A DNA stretch of 5,265 nucleotides from an uncultured Clostridium sp. (GTDB lineage: Bacteria; Bacillota; Clostridia; TANB77; CAG-508): NCBI GenBank assembly GCA_900552555.1, contig URZW01000041.1:1-5265 (forward strand), given 5' to 3'. Each line of letters starts with the position of its first letter. Positions within the stretch are counted from its first letter, which is position 1. The position numbers and the translations under genes were made by a program. This document shows, piece by piece, positions 1 through 5,265 of the stretch. A model generated the notes under the pieces. That model was given only the letters and a program-made list of their open reading frames with translations. It ran no database searches and had not been told where the DNA came from.

Positions 1-7
1 CGGGCAT

Positions 8-50
8 GAAAATAGCCAGGTGATTCCTTGAGTTGGAACCATCTGGCTAT
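8..50 (-). terminator. Hairpin terminator of the SecB-associated unit
   Basis: On the minus strand, 50-35 pairs with 27-12: 16 positions with one wobble and one mismatch, an outer arm of ATAGCCAG/CTGGCTAT, and a 7-base loop (28-34). TTTT at 11-8 follows directly. It starts 10 bases past the stop codon at 61. The U tract is short, so termination may be partial. The hairpin segment is about 43% GC, unlike the AT-rich genes before it. Confidence 0.65.
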
Positions 51-60
51 GTAAAAAACA

Positions 61-444
61 TTATTCGCTTTCTGTTTCTTCTTCAAATGGAGGTAAATCC
101 ACAACTGGTATCCCATACGCTTCAGTTACTTTTTTAACCGTCTTTCTAAGTTCCGACAATGCAACCGGAAAGCATTTGAGTCGCACCTCTTCCTCGCTAA
201 TTTCATCACTATCTTTTTCGACTTCAAATCTAGATATCGTTTCTAAAGTCAAATATAAACGTTCATCTGATTTTCCTAAATTCAACTTTAATTGAACAAT
301 CAAATATTTTGTTTTTCTCAAATCTTTTGGAATTAAAATTCCACCTTCAACACTAACTTCTATATCTTTTTTCTTTTCTTTTTCCTTATTTTCAATAAAA
401 GAAGCTGACTTCACATTATGTTGCACCAATTTAAAACTATTCAT
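61..444 (-). CDS. SecB-like chaperone, likely the chaperone of a TAC module
   Basis: This 127-residue protein begins at ATG 444 with GAGG 7 bases upstream, 12 bases after the preceding stop. The SecB fold is recognisable by layout: a lysine-rich N-terminal region, paired strands KYLIVQLKLNLG (46-57) and RLYLTLETISRFEVE (62-76), then CFPVALSELRKTVKKVTEAY (91-110) and GIPVVDLPPFEEE (111-123). The last two correspond to the SecB helix and 'aG.pp..LPP' end that precede the flexible acidic tail. It is shorter than export SecB (about 155 residues in E. coli). Gram-positive bacteria usually lack canonical SecB, which favours a specialised role. SecB-like genes beside toxin-antitoxin pairs (HigBA-SecB, CmdTAC) fold or protect the antitoxin and act as the infection sensor when phage proteins compete for them. 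A terminator-like hairpin follows the stop. Similarity is by pattern only, so a related all-beta fold is not excluded. Confidence 0.78.
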   Translation of the reverse strand: MNSFKLVQHNVKSASFIENKEKEKKKDIEVSVEGGILIPKDLRKTKYLIVQLKLNLGKSDERLYLTLETISRFEVEKDSDEISEEEVRLKCFPVALSELRKTVKKVTEAYGIPVVDLPPFEEETESE

Positions 445-456
445 TATTCCACCTCT

Positions 457-1032
457 CTATGCCAAGTTTACTTTTTGATTATGAATTGTTCCTATTGGAT
501 AACGAAATACATCTTTTGTATCCAAATCTATTTCTGAATCTTTTTCCACCCTCAAGACACTCACAGCTTTATATCTTAAAATTAAAAATTTACTAATTTG
601 TGGTTGAATAACATACTCAATATTTTTGTTTCTTTTTTGGAATTCAACAATTTCTTCTTCATATTCTCCTTCTTCTGCATCCATATACTCACCTACGGTT
701 GGCAATACCTCATCAGGAATCTCACTAGATTTTTTTAATTCATATTCAACTTCTTTTCCATCATATTCAATCATAATTTTGTTATTTGTTACATTTAAAA
801 ACGCATCTCTGATAGTAATTTTATTTTCCAACAAATCAATTAAATTATCATACGTTGTTCTTGTTCCAATCCATTTAATCTTTTCAGAATTTACCAAACA
901 ACAAATAAACAAGTATATATCTTTATCATTTTTGCATGTAAATAACACTGGATACTTACTTTCAAAAAGAATTGTATCTAAAATAACTTTTTGAAAATCC
1001 GGTATTTTTCTAAATATCTTTTCTATTTTCAT
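457..1032 (-). CDS. Hypothetical acidic protein, candidate antitoxin of a SecB-linked TAC system
   Basis: This 191-residue soluble protein starts at ATG 1032, 23 bases inside the preceding gene, so its translation is probably coupled to it. I cannot name its family with certainty; the first part (PVLFTC, 28-33; a strand-rich stretch; ITIRDAFLN, 72-80) resembles what I recall of DUF6575, a family of unknown function. A strongly acidic stretch (118-130) follows, then a strand-rich, hydrophobic C-terminal part (about 138-191, including SKFLILRYKAVSVL at 147-160). There is no helix-turn-helix, unlike HigA-type antitoxins. In toxin-antitoxin-chaperone systems the antitoxin follows or precedes the toxin and carries an aggregation-prone chaperone-addiction segment at its C-terminus. 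The hydrophobic tail and the SecB-like gene 12 bases downstream suit that role, but no direct signature proves it. It could instead be an accessory or immunity protein. Confidence 0.82.
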   Translation of the reverse strand: MKIEKIFRKIPDFQKVILDTILFESKYPVLFTCKNDKDIYLFICCLVNSEKIKWIGTRTTYDNLIDLLENKITIRDAFLNVTNNKIMIEYDGKEVEYELKKSSEIPDEVLPTVGEYMDAEEGEYEEEIVEFQKRNKNIEYVIQPQISKFLILRYKAVSVLRVEKDSEIDLDTKDVFRYPIGTIHNQKVNLA

Positions 1033-1462
1033 TTTCAAACACCTCAAATTCTCTATACGGCTCTGCATCTGTATATAACCACCAATCCACATGAGACCCT
1101 TTATATTTTATACCTAAATTTCGTTTCCATTCTTTAGTTTCCAAGCATATTCCATGAGCAGGTTTTGTAACACCTTTCGCTATCACAAATGGAACTCCAT
1201 AACGGCTATCCATTGCCATAAATCTTTTTACATCTCTAAATTTAATATAAGTCGATAATGAATATTCTTGTGGATCATGTTCATCACCATCTTTACTTAT
1301 TTTGTATCCATTTTCTTCGAAACTATTCATAAACGATTCTCTATCAACTTTTCCTGTTGCGCAAGCTCTAAATACCTCTAGTTCCTGCTCTCTTGCCCAT
1401 TCAGGAATTTCAAAATTTTTGAAATATGAGGGAAACTTTTTTTCTGCTTGTTTATTATTCAT
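1010..1462 (-). CDS. Hypothetical protein, possible ADP-ribosyltransferase-like toxin of a SecB-linked TAC system
   Basis: This 150-residue protein starts at ATG 1462 with GAGG 6 bases upstream. I do not recognise it as a named family. Visible features are a short basic N-terminus, a strand-like LEVFRA with R32 (29-33), a serine/threonine motif YSLSTY (67-72) followed by a helix, FVIAKG (92-97), and an aromatic SHVDWWLY (123-130) with acidic residues E134, E138 and E140 after it. An early Arg strand, a mid-protein S-T motif and a late Glu is the general layout of R-S-E ADP-ribosyltransferases, but spacing and hydrophobic context are imperfect and this is inference. Context gives it more weight: the next two genes are an acidic partner and a SecB-like chaperone, the order found in CmdTAC, whose toxin CmdT ADP-ribosylates mRNA. 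The last 23 bases overlap the next gene. Alternatives are an unrelated toxin fold or a non-toxic accessory protein. Confidence 0.85.
   Translation of the reverse strand: MNNKQAEKKFPSYFKNFEIPEWAREQELEVFRACATGKVDRESFMNSFEENGYKISKDGDEHDPQEYSLSTYIKFRDVKRFMAMDSRYGVPFVIAKGVTKPAHGICLETKEWKRNLGIKYKGSHVDWWLYTDAEPYREFEVFENENRKDI
1040..1045 (-). promoter_or_regulatory. Ribosome binding site inside the preceding gene, fixing the next start
   Basis: GAGGTG (minus strand) lies 7 bases before the ATG at 1032. The frame stays open upstream to an ATG at 1092, but that one lacks a site and would add 20 residues lying wholly inside the preceding gene. Confidence 0.8.
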
Positions 1463-1513
1463 TCAATTCCTCAATTCATTAAATATATATCCTATAAACC
1501 TCTTTTTTATTGT

Positions 1514-1542
1514 ATCATATCATATTAAAATATCTTTTTCTA
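1514..1542 (-). promoter_or_regulatory. Likely promoter of the SecB-associated three-gene unit
   Basis: On the minus strand, TAGAAA (1542-1537; 4 of 6) is 17 bases from TATGAT (1519-1514; 5 of 6). The -10 is preceded by TGA, making an extended -10 TGnTATGAT. A second, overlapping extended -10-like word, TGATACAAT, ends at 1509. The predicted start is near 1507, leaving a leader of about 45 bases to the ATG at 1462. The remainder of the 170-base gap (1463-1632) is plain AT-rich sequence with no convincing terminator for the ABC-3C operon, so some read-through is possible. Confidence 0.45.
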
Positions 1543-1632
1543 GCATCTGACTCCAAAAGATATCTAGCCCTTTTTACCAATATAATCAAAGAATCTTTCT
1601 AACAGTATTTTATCCAATTATATTTTTAGATT

Positions 1633-3486
1633 TTAGGGAATTAACCCTTTTCTTCCTACTGTTGAATCACCTGAAAAATGCAAATAATTTATTTTTGTTT
1701 TTACAGTACTACTTGGTTCCTCATTATCGAATATTATAATTTGTCCATTCTTTTGTTCTGCCAACATTTCATAAAATTTCTCTTTTGTTCCTTTTGTTAT
1801 AGTTTCATCATCCCCATCTTTTTTATCCTTCTCTTTGTATGTTGTTAATGGCGAATCCAAAACAACAATGCCTGGATGACACAAATTCCTTTTATAGCAA
1901 TAATTCATTATTCCTATTAAAAATGTTGAATTAATTATTGCTCTAGCTCCTTTTCCATAAGAAGCTTTTTCTTTTTCTCCAACTTCTACATCCTCTGTAG
2001 CATTATTGTATTTTATTTTCCCCTCTTTGCCAATAAAATCACACCCTTGTAATAAAAATTTAATTTCCTTACAAAGTTCATTTGTATATGCCTCAGGTAA
2101 GTCTTCTATTTTCTTTCTTTTCTCTTGTCCTGTACTGTCTATTTTTTCTTGCCATTTACTAATTTCTGTATTATATTTGTTTATTCTTTTTTCATTTCTT
2201 GTTATTAAATTTATTCTTTCTTGTGCATCCATCAATTCTTGAACCTTTTTCACTTTCTCTGCTACTATCGGTCCTAAGTTATTATTTAGGTTATCTGTAA
2301 TTTCTTCTTTATAATTTTCCAATTTACTAATACGCTGTTTTTTGCTTATTATTTCATCAGATAAATCTTTTATTGTCTCATCTAATTCTGCTAATTGAAC
2401 TTCAATTTTTATCTTTTCTGTTGCTAATGCCTCATAATAATCATCTGATTTTTCCATCTCATTAACCTTCATAGGTGAATGACATATTGGACATTCTACC
2501 TCTACCAATTGTTGCGTCAAATCAAATGCATCATAAATAAACTCTAATCGCTCAAGATCAGACAAATAATTTTTCTTCAACAAAACAAATTTGTTATTAT
2601 TATTTAATAAATGCTTTAGTTCTGTATTTTTTATTTCAATCTCTGTTTGAATTTCTTTATAATCTAATTCATACTTCTTAATTTCTTCACTTTTTTCCTT
2701 TATAAATTTATTTAATTCAATAATCTCTATACTTTTCTCTGTATTTATATCTTCCGTATCTTTTATCAACTCATTGTTTTCTATACGAATTTCATCAATA
2801 ATTTGGCTTAATTGTTCTATCTTACCTTTTAATTTTGCCTTTATAATTTCAGTATTTTCTTTTTTCTCTTCTTTTTTATAATCAATTCCCGATATAACTG
2901 TTTTAAAAGCCGTTCTTGCAGGTGTTGCAAAAGTACTTCCCCTAGAATCTGTATGATAAATCGGAGAATGTCTTGCCGTAATTCTTAATTCATTAATCAT
3001 AATTAATGGACTGAAGGATCTAAATGTAAAGGCTCGCGTATCTCCTTTTGTATTCTTCATCACATATTTGTATGTACAATCACAACAATTCAATAATTTT
3101 TTAGACAAGCTTTTTTTTGCATTATGAGTTACAGATAATTTTTCTACCTCCGCTGCATCTTTCTCCTGATAATTGCTATAATAAATAAATATTTCGTTTT
3201 TTTCATCTTCAGAAAAATTTCGTTTTAATGTAAATATTTCTTCCTGCCCAATATCTTCAATTTCAAGGAAAACACTCCGATAGCCTTTCATTTCTGGAAC
3301 TGTTTTAGGATTGGAAGATGAACCCAATGCAAAATCAATACATTCAAAAGCAAACGATTTTCCTGTATCAGATGCTCCCGCAATAACATTTAATCCACCT
3401 TTGAAATTAATAATTGCATCTTTTTTATTTTCCCCGGCCAAAATTAATTTTGTCAACTTCAACCTTCCCTGCATTCTACTTTTCAT
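1633..3486 (-). CDS. ABC-3C system ATPase, Rad50/SMC-like with zinc hook
   Basis: This 617-residue ABC ATPase of the SMC/Rad50 style is the motor and sensor subunit of the system. The Walker A loop is GASDTGKS (37-44). Long lysine/glutamate-rich coiled coils run from about 205 to 315 and 340 to 450. At their apex is CPIC (332-335), the CxxC zinc hook that dimerises Rad50-like proteins. A signature-position segment SYGKGAR (509-515) precedes Walker B, GIVVLDSPL (539-547), with D544 and the following LTTYKE. QIIIFDNEEP (582-591) occupies the switch/H-loop position. All nucleotide-binding motifs are intact. Small ABC-3C ATPases with this 'LDSPLTTYKE' Walker B normally sit beside MC2-type middle components, as here. 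Compared with Rad50 it is short, so its arm would be only about 110 residues long. By analogy with related SMC-like defence complexes (Lamassu/DdmABC) it probably binds DNA and controls the nuclease. It is the last gene of the operon. The start is uncertain among 3495, 3486 and 3474. Confidence 0.92.
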   Translation of the reverse strand: MKSRMQGRLKLTKLILAGENKKDAIINFKGGLNVIAGASDTGKSFAFECIDFALGSSSNPKTVPEMKGYRSVFLEIEDIGQEEIFTLKRNFSEDEKNEIFIYYSNYQEKDAAEVEKLSVTHNAKKSLSKKLLNCCDCTYKYVMKNTKGDTRAFTFRSFSPLIMINELRITARHSPIYHTDSRGSTFATPARTAFKTVISGIDYKKEEKKENTEIIKAKLKGKIEQLSQIIDEIRIENNELIKDTEDINTEKSIEIIELNKFIKEKSEEIKKYELDYKEIQTEIEIKNTELKHLLNNNNKFVLLKKNYLSDLERLEFIYDAFDLTQQLVEVECPICHSPMKVNEMEKSDDYYEALATEKIKIEVQLAELDETIKDLSDEIISKKQRISKLENYKEEITDNLNNNLGPIVAEKVKKVQELMDAQERINLITRNEKRINKYNTEISKWQEKIDSTGQEKRKKIEDLPEAYTNELCKEIKFLLQGCDFIGKEGKIKYNNATEDVEVGEKEKASYGKGARAIINSTFLIGIMNYCYKRNLCHPGIVVLDSPLTTYKEKDKKDGDDETITKGTKEKFYEMLAEQKNGQIIIFDNEEPSSTVKTKINYLHFSGDSTVGRKGLIP

Positions 3487-3934
3487 TTTTTTCAAATTCC
3501 CCTATCCATTTTCCTATGTTTTTATTTACATAATTTCTGATTTTATCTTCATTCATTTTTGAAAATATTTTGTCTACCTCTGTTACGTAATACTGGTACT
3601 TTTTCGTATATTCATTGTTAAACATATCTACTATTTTATTTCCCAGATTTGTATTTTGATACTTTATCCCTTGAGAATTATATTGCGGCTCAATCAATCC
3701 CTTACCGATTAAAAAATTTATTGCATTTTCAATAGTATGTCTTTTAATAATAATTTCTGCCGAATGATTAGGATTAGACGGATGCAAACTCTCCCCTGTC
3801 TTTTTTAAATCACTAAAATGTAATGAAAAATAATCATAATATCCAATTCTTTCTATCGAGTAAGTTTCTTTCACAATTTGTAAAATCAATAATATTCTGC
3901 AACCAATTTCTTGATTAGTATTATATATTTTCAT
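3476..3934 (-). CDS. ABC-three-component system middle component (MC2 type)
   Basis: This 152-residue protein matches the small 'middle component 2' family that links effector and ATPase in ABC-3C systems. Family hallmarks in order are the N-terminal IYNTNQEIGCRILLIL (3-18), YYDYFSLHFSD (32-42), ESLHP (48-52), the EIIIKR helix (60-65, equivalent to the usual ELLVRR), and GLIEPQYNSQGIKY (79-92) ahead of a helical C-terminus. The layout looks like a winged-helix-type adaptor. It has no catalytic motif, so a structural or nucleic-acid-recognition role is inferred from the family. Length is normal for MC2. It overlaps the effector gene by 14 bases at its 5' end and the ATPase gene by 11 bases at its 3' end, supporting co-translation and a fixed stoichiometry. 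It is cytoplasmic, with no signal peptide or membrane segment. Confidence 0.9.
   Translation of the reverse strand: MKIYNTNQEIGCRILLILQIVKETYSIERIGYYDYFSLHFSDLKKTGESLHPSNPNHSAEIIIKRHTIENAINFLIGKGLIEPQYNSQGIKYQNTNLGNKIVDMFNNEYTKKYQYYVTEVDKIFSKMNEDKIRNYVNKNIGKWIGEFEKNEK
3498..3503 (-). promoter_or_regulatory. Ribosome binding site for the ABC ATPase gene
   Basis: AGGGGA (minus strand), inside the end of the middle-component gene, lies 11 bases before the ATG at 3486. This is slightly long but usable. It is only 2 bases from the in-frame TTG at 3495, which is too close. The ATG at 3474 is a weaker alternative with no clear site of its own. Confidence 0.55.
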
Positions 3935-5012
3935 CAATATCACTCCAAATTATTTTTTCATCATTGACAAGTTCGTGACACATGCCCGTTTTATCGTAAA
4001 TAGTAACATCTTTTATTTCTTCGCAACTAATACCTAAAGAATTTGCTTGCTTAGTTGTTTCTTTTACTCTCTCTAATTCGCTTGAATATTCATTTTCATA
4101 AACATCCATTATTCCAAATTCAACCTGACCTTTTAAAGAGTTATAGCTATCTTCATTAAGTAATTCATCTCTTGCAAATCTTTTTAATGATTGTGCTGAA
4201 AAAAATCCTTCTCTCTGTCTCATAAAATGTTTATACAATTTTTGATTATTTTTTAAGTCCTCTTGCGTTTCGTATACTTGTCCTGCTTCTTTTGAATACA
4301 CTTTTAATAACTGTTTTACATATGGCATAGTTTTTTCTGACTTTTTCAATTGTTCAGAAGGCTTTTCAAATGTTGGTCTTTTTTTTATTCCACCACCAAA
4401 ATGGTATTTATACCATGGTGATTTACTGAACTCATCAAGCAGTGTAATTGGTGCTATATCTGAAACTATAGAAAAATCGAATTCCTCTATATATTTTCTT
4501 AAACTGTCTGTCATTTTTATGCCTTCAGCTATAATCTGTCTTTTTTTTCCACATTTTTCATCCCATATATTTATTAATTCAGTATTAATTTGTTTTGGAT
4601 GCTCTATTAATTTTCTTAATGACTGACCAATTCCATTACTTGCTACAATATAATATTTGTTGGGAACTGCATATTCTCCTATATATGTATAATAGCAAAG
4701 TTTTCCAAATTCAATCATATATGTCGATGGTGATAATGGTTTTTCATATCGCTTACATTGATATATATCAAACTTTTGCATGTTATCATCTATATATGCC
4801 ACCAGATCTCTTCCTGAGTCACCTGATCCTCCTAATAATGCAACATTACTATACTTTTTTTCTTTTCTCAAACATGAATATGCCCATTCTCCAACAACTC
4901 TTTCAAATTCATCTTCTCCCATAGTTTTTAGTCTTAACTGTGGTTCTGTTGTATCAAATATCCTCGATGTATTCTTTGGTCTTTCAGGAGAGGATAACGG
5001 CTGTGTTTTCAT
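3921..5012 (-). CDS. ABC-3C effector: PD-(D/E)xK nuclease fused to an ABC-3C C-terminal domain
   Basis: This 363-residue protein is the predicted effector of the three-gene system. Residues about 30-130 look like a restriction-endonuclease-fold (Mrr/Cap4-like) domain. A helix with E36 and E42 is followed by GGSGDSGRD (61-69) and YQCKRY (84-89). D69, Q85 and K87 fit the D...QxK active site and one of the helix glutamates would complete it, so all expected catalytic residues are present. Residues about 229-357 match the ABC-3C C-terminal domain as I know it: YVKQLL (231-236), MRQREGFFSAQSL (264-276), FARD (279-282), MCHELVNDEK (344-353) and W356. I believe this is the CTD7 type but cannot confirm the number. 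The C-terminal domain is thought to dock the effector on its partners. The frame overlaps the next gene by 14 bases, implying coupled translation. It is the first gene of the operon, as usual in this family. The DNA target is unknown. Confidence 0.88.
   Translation of the reverse strand: MKTQPLSSPERPKNTSRIFDTTEPQLRLKTMGEDEFERVVGEWAYSCLRKEKKYSNVALLGGSGDSGRDLVAYIDDNMQKFDIYQCKRYEKPLSPSTYMIEFGKLCYYTYIGEYAVPNKYYIVASNGIGQSLRKLIEHPKQINTELINIWDEKCGKKRQIIAEGIKMTDSLRKYIEEFDFSIVSDIAPITLLDEFSKSPWYKYHFGGGIKKRPTFEKPSEQLKKSEKTMPYVKQLLKVYSKEAGQVYETQEDLKNNQKLYKHFMRQREGFFSAQSLKRFARDELLNEDSYNSLKGQVEFGIMDVYENEYSSELERVKETTKQANSLGISCEEIKDVTIYDKTGMCHELVNDEKIIWSDIDENI
3943..3946 (-). promoter_or_regulatory. Ribosome binding site fixing the middle-component start
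   Basis: GGAG (minus strand) sits 8 bases before the ATG at 3934. The upstream in-frame GTG at 3943 shares a base with this site, so it cannot be the initiator served by it. The ATG is therefore chosen. Confidence 0.8.
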
Positions 5013-5019
5013 AATATAA

Positions 5020-5025
5020 CCCTTT
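5020..5025 (-). promoter_or_regulatory. Ribosome binding site fixing the effector start
   Basis: AAAGGG on the minus strand lies 7 bases before the ATG at 5012. The in-frame ATG at 5042 has no comparable site before it, so the shorter 363-residue product is preferred. Confidence 0.75.
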
Positions 5026-5047
5026 CGCTCTAGCACAATCATACAAT

Positions 5048-5060
5048 ACTTATTCTAAGT
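5048..5060. repeat. Small inverted repeat at the predicted operon start site
   Basis: ACTTA-TTC-TAAGT is a perfect 5-bp inverted repeat with a 3-base centre, overlapping the predicted transcription start. Its position would suit an operator, but the arms are short enough to occur by chance in AT-rich DNA. No regulator gene is visible in the window. Confidence 0.2.
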
Positions 5061-5063
5061 TAT

Positions 5064-5092
5064 ATTTTACCACCATACTATATAATTCTCCA
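5064..5092 (-). promoter_or_regulatory. Likely promoter of the ABC-3C operon
   Basis: On the minus strand, TGGAGA (5092-5087; 4 of 6 to the -35 consensus) is 17 bases from TAAAAT (5069-5064; 5 of 6 to the -10 consensus). The -10 is preceded by TGG, giving the extended -10 form TGnTAAAAT. The predicted start is near 5057, giving a leader of about 45 bases before the ATG at 5012. The -35 abuts the U tract of the upstream terminator. This is a by-eye call. Confidence 0.45.
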
Positions 5093-5093
5093 T

Positions 5094-5139
5094 AAAAATA
5101 TCTACCATCACCGAACCTGTTATCGATAATAGTAGATAT
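5094..5139 (-). terminator. Intrinsic terminator of the radC-like gene
   Basis: On the minus strand, positions 5139-5123 pair with 5114-5098. The 17-bp stem has three G-U wobbles that pair only in the minus-strand RNA, an outer half of ATATCTAC/GTAGATAT, and an 8-base loop (5115-5122). The run of T at 5098-5094 follows directly. The wobble pattern and the U tract fix the direction. It lies just after the radC-like stop and just before the likely promoter of the ABC-3C operon, insulating the two. Confidence 0.85.
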
Positions 5140-5149
5140 CTTGTTTATT

Positions 5150-5265
5150 CTATAATTCTCTCTCCCAATCCATCCTTCCTGTCACATTCAACAGCTTTTC
5201 TTCTCGGAAGCTGAGCATCTTTCCATTAGTTCCACCGACAATGATATGATCCAGCAATTCTATCC
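5150..5265 (-). CDS. radC: RadC-type JAB domain protein, C-terminal fragment (5' end outside window)
   Basis: This is the last 37 codons of a gene entering from the right edge, ending in TAG at 5152-5150. The translated tail carries LLDHIIVGG followed by SFREEKLL. This matches the end of the RadC/JAB (MPN-like) fold, where a conserved 'LLDHiIvG...SFrE.gLL' segment follows the JAMM metal-binding residues. Those metal ligands lie outside the window, so activity cannot be judged. RadC-family proteins are often called DNA repair proteins but their biochemical role is unsettled. Copies on plasmids, integrative elements and prophages are common and often sit beside defence genes. GC is about 44%, against about 30% for the following genes. 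A strong terminator begins 10 bases after the stop, so this gene is transcriptionally separate from the operon below it. Whether it is the chromosomal or a mobile-element radC cannot be decided here. Confidence 0.8.
   Translation of the reverse strand, partial: IELLDHIIVGGTNGKMLSFREEKLLNVTGRMDWEREL

Noticed and set aside
626..994. Plus-strand open frame of 122 codons
   Set aside because: It is fully antisense to the 191-residue minus-strand gene, has a low-complexity Ser/Tyr/Ile-rich product typical of shadow frames, and lacks a ribosome binding site.
457..1092. Longer 211-residue form of the candidate antitoxin
   Set aside because: The ATG at 1092 lacks a ribosome binding site and the extra 20 residues lie inside the preceding gene. 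The ATG at 1032 has GAGGTG 7 bases upstream.
1635..1648. Inverted repeat AGGG-AATTAA-CCCT at the end of the ATPase gene as a terminator
   Set aside because: It has only 4-bp arms, includes the stop codon and has no T run after it on the minus strand.
1633..3486. Calling the ATPase a true Rad50 or RecN repair protein
   Set aside because: It is too short, has a family-specific Walker B context (LDSPLTTYKE) and is sandwiched with an MC2 component and a nuclease effector rather than with SbcD/Mre11.
4595..5019. Plus-strand open frames antisense to the nuclease effector gene
   Set aside because: The real coding frame on the minus strand has clear nuclease and ABC-3C motifs. These products are hydrophobic, low-complexity shadows. 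The same applies to the plus-strand frames at 1302-1550, 2006-2242 and 3311-3562.
1..5265. CRISPR array, tRNA, rRNA, insertion sequence or integrase
   Set aside because: No regularly spaced repeats, no tRNA cloverleaf, no rRNA-like stretch and no transposase or recombinase motifs were seen on either strand.

Overview
The window is AT-rich (roughly 30% GC through the genes) with low-GC codon choice, strong GGAGG-type ribosome binding sites and extended -10 promoters. This suggests a low-GC Firmicute, probably a clostridial or Lachnospiraceae-type genome; the assignment is inferred from composition and gene style only. Every gene I support reads on the minus strand, so the transcriptional order runs from high to low coordinates.

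Right edge (5150-5265): the last 37 codons of a RadC-type JAB-domain protein, closed by a strong minus-strand terminator (5094-5139). This fragment is about 44% GC, clearly richer than the genes that follow.

Region 1 (5092-1633): a compact three-gene operon with overlapping reading frames that I read as an ABC-three-component (ABC-3C) conflict system. Its genes encode (i) a PD-(D/E)xK nuclease fused to an ABC-3C C-terminal domain, (ii) a small ABC-3C middle component (MC2 type), and (iii) a Rad50/SMC-like ABC ATPase with a CxxC zinc hook. By family precedent the ATPase and middle component would sense invading nucleic acid or its replication intermediates and license the nuclease.

Region 2 (1542-61): after a 170-base gap with its own likely promoter come three more genes. 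They encode a 150-residue protein with faint ADP-ribosyltransferase-like features, a 191-residue acidic protein overlapping it by 23 bases, and a small SecB-like chaperone. The order and content recall toxin-antitoxin-chaperone (TAC) systems, particularly CmdTAC, in which an mRNA ADP-ribosyltransferase is held in check by an antitoxin that depends on a SecB-like chaperone. The SecB call is reasonably supported; the toxin and antitoxin roles are inference. A terminator-like hairpin (8-50) closes this unit.

Taken together, the window looks like two tandem anti-invader modules placed downstream of a radC-like gene. The few bases outside the two bounding terminators are markedly richer in GC, as expected for a low-GC defence cargo set in a different backbone. 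I see no transposase, integrase, tRNA, rRNA or CRISPR array.
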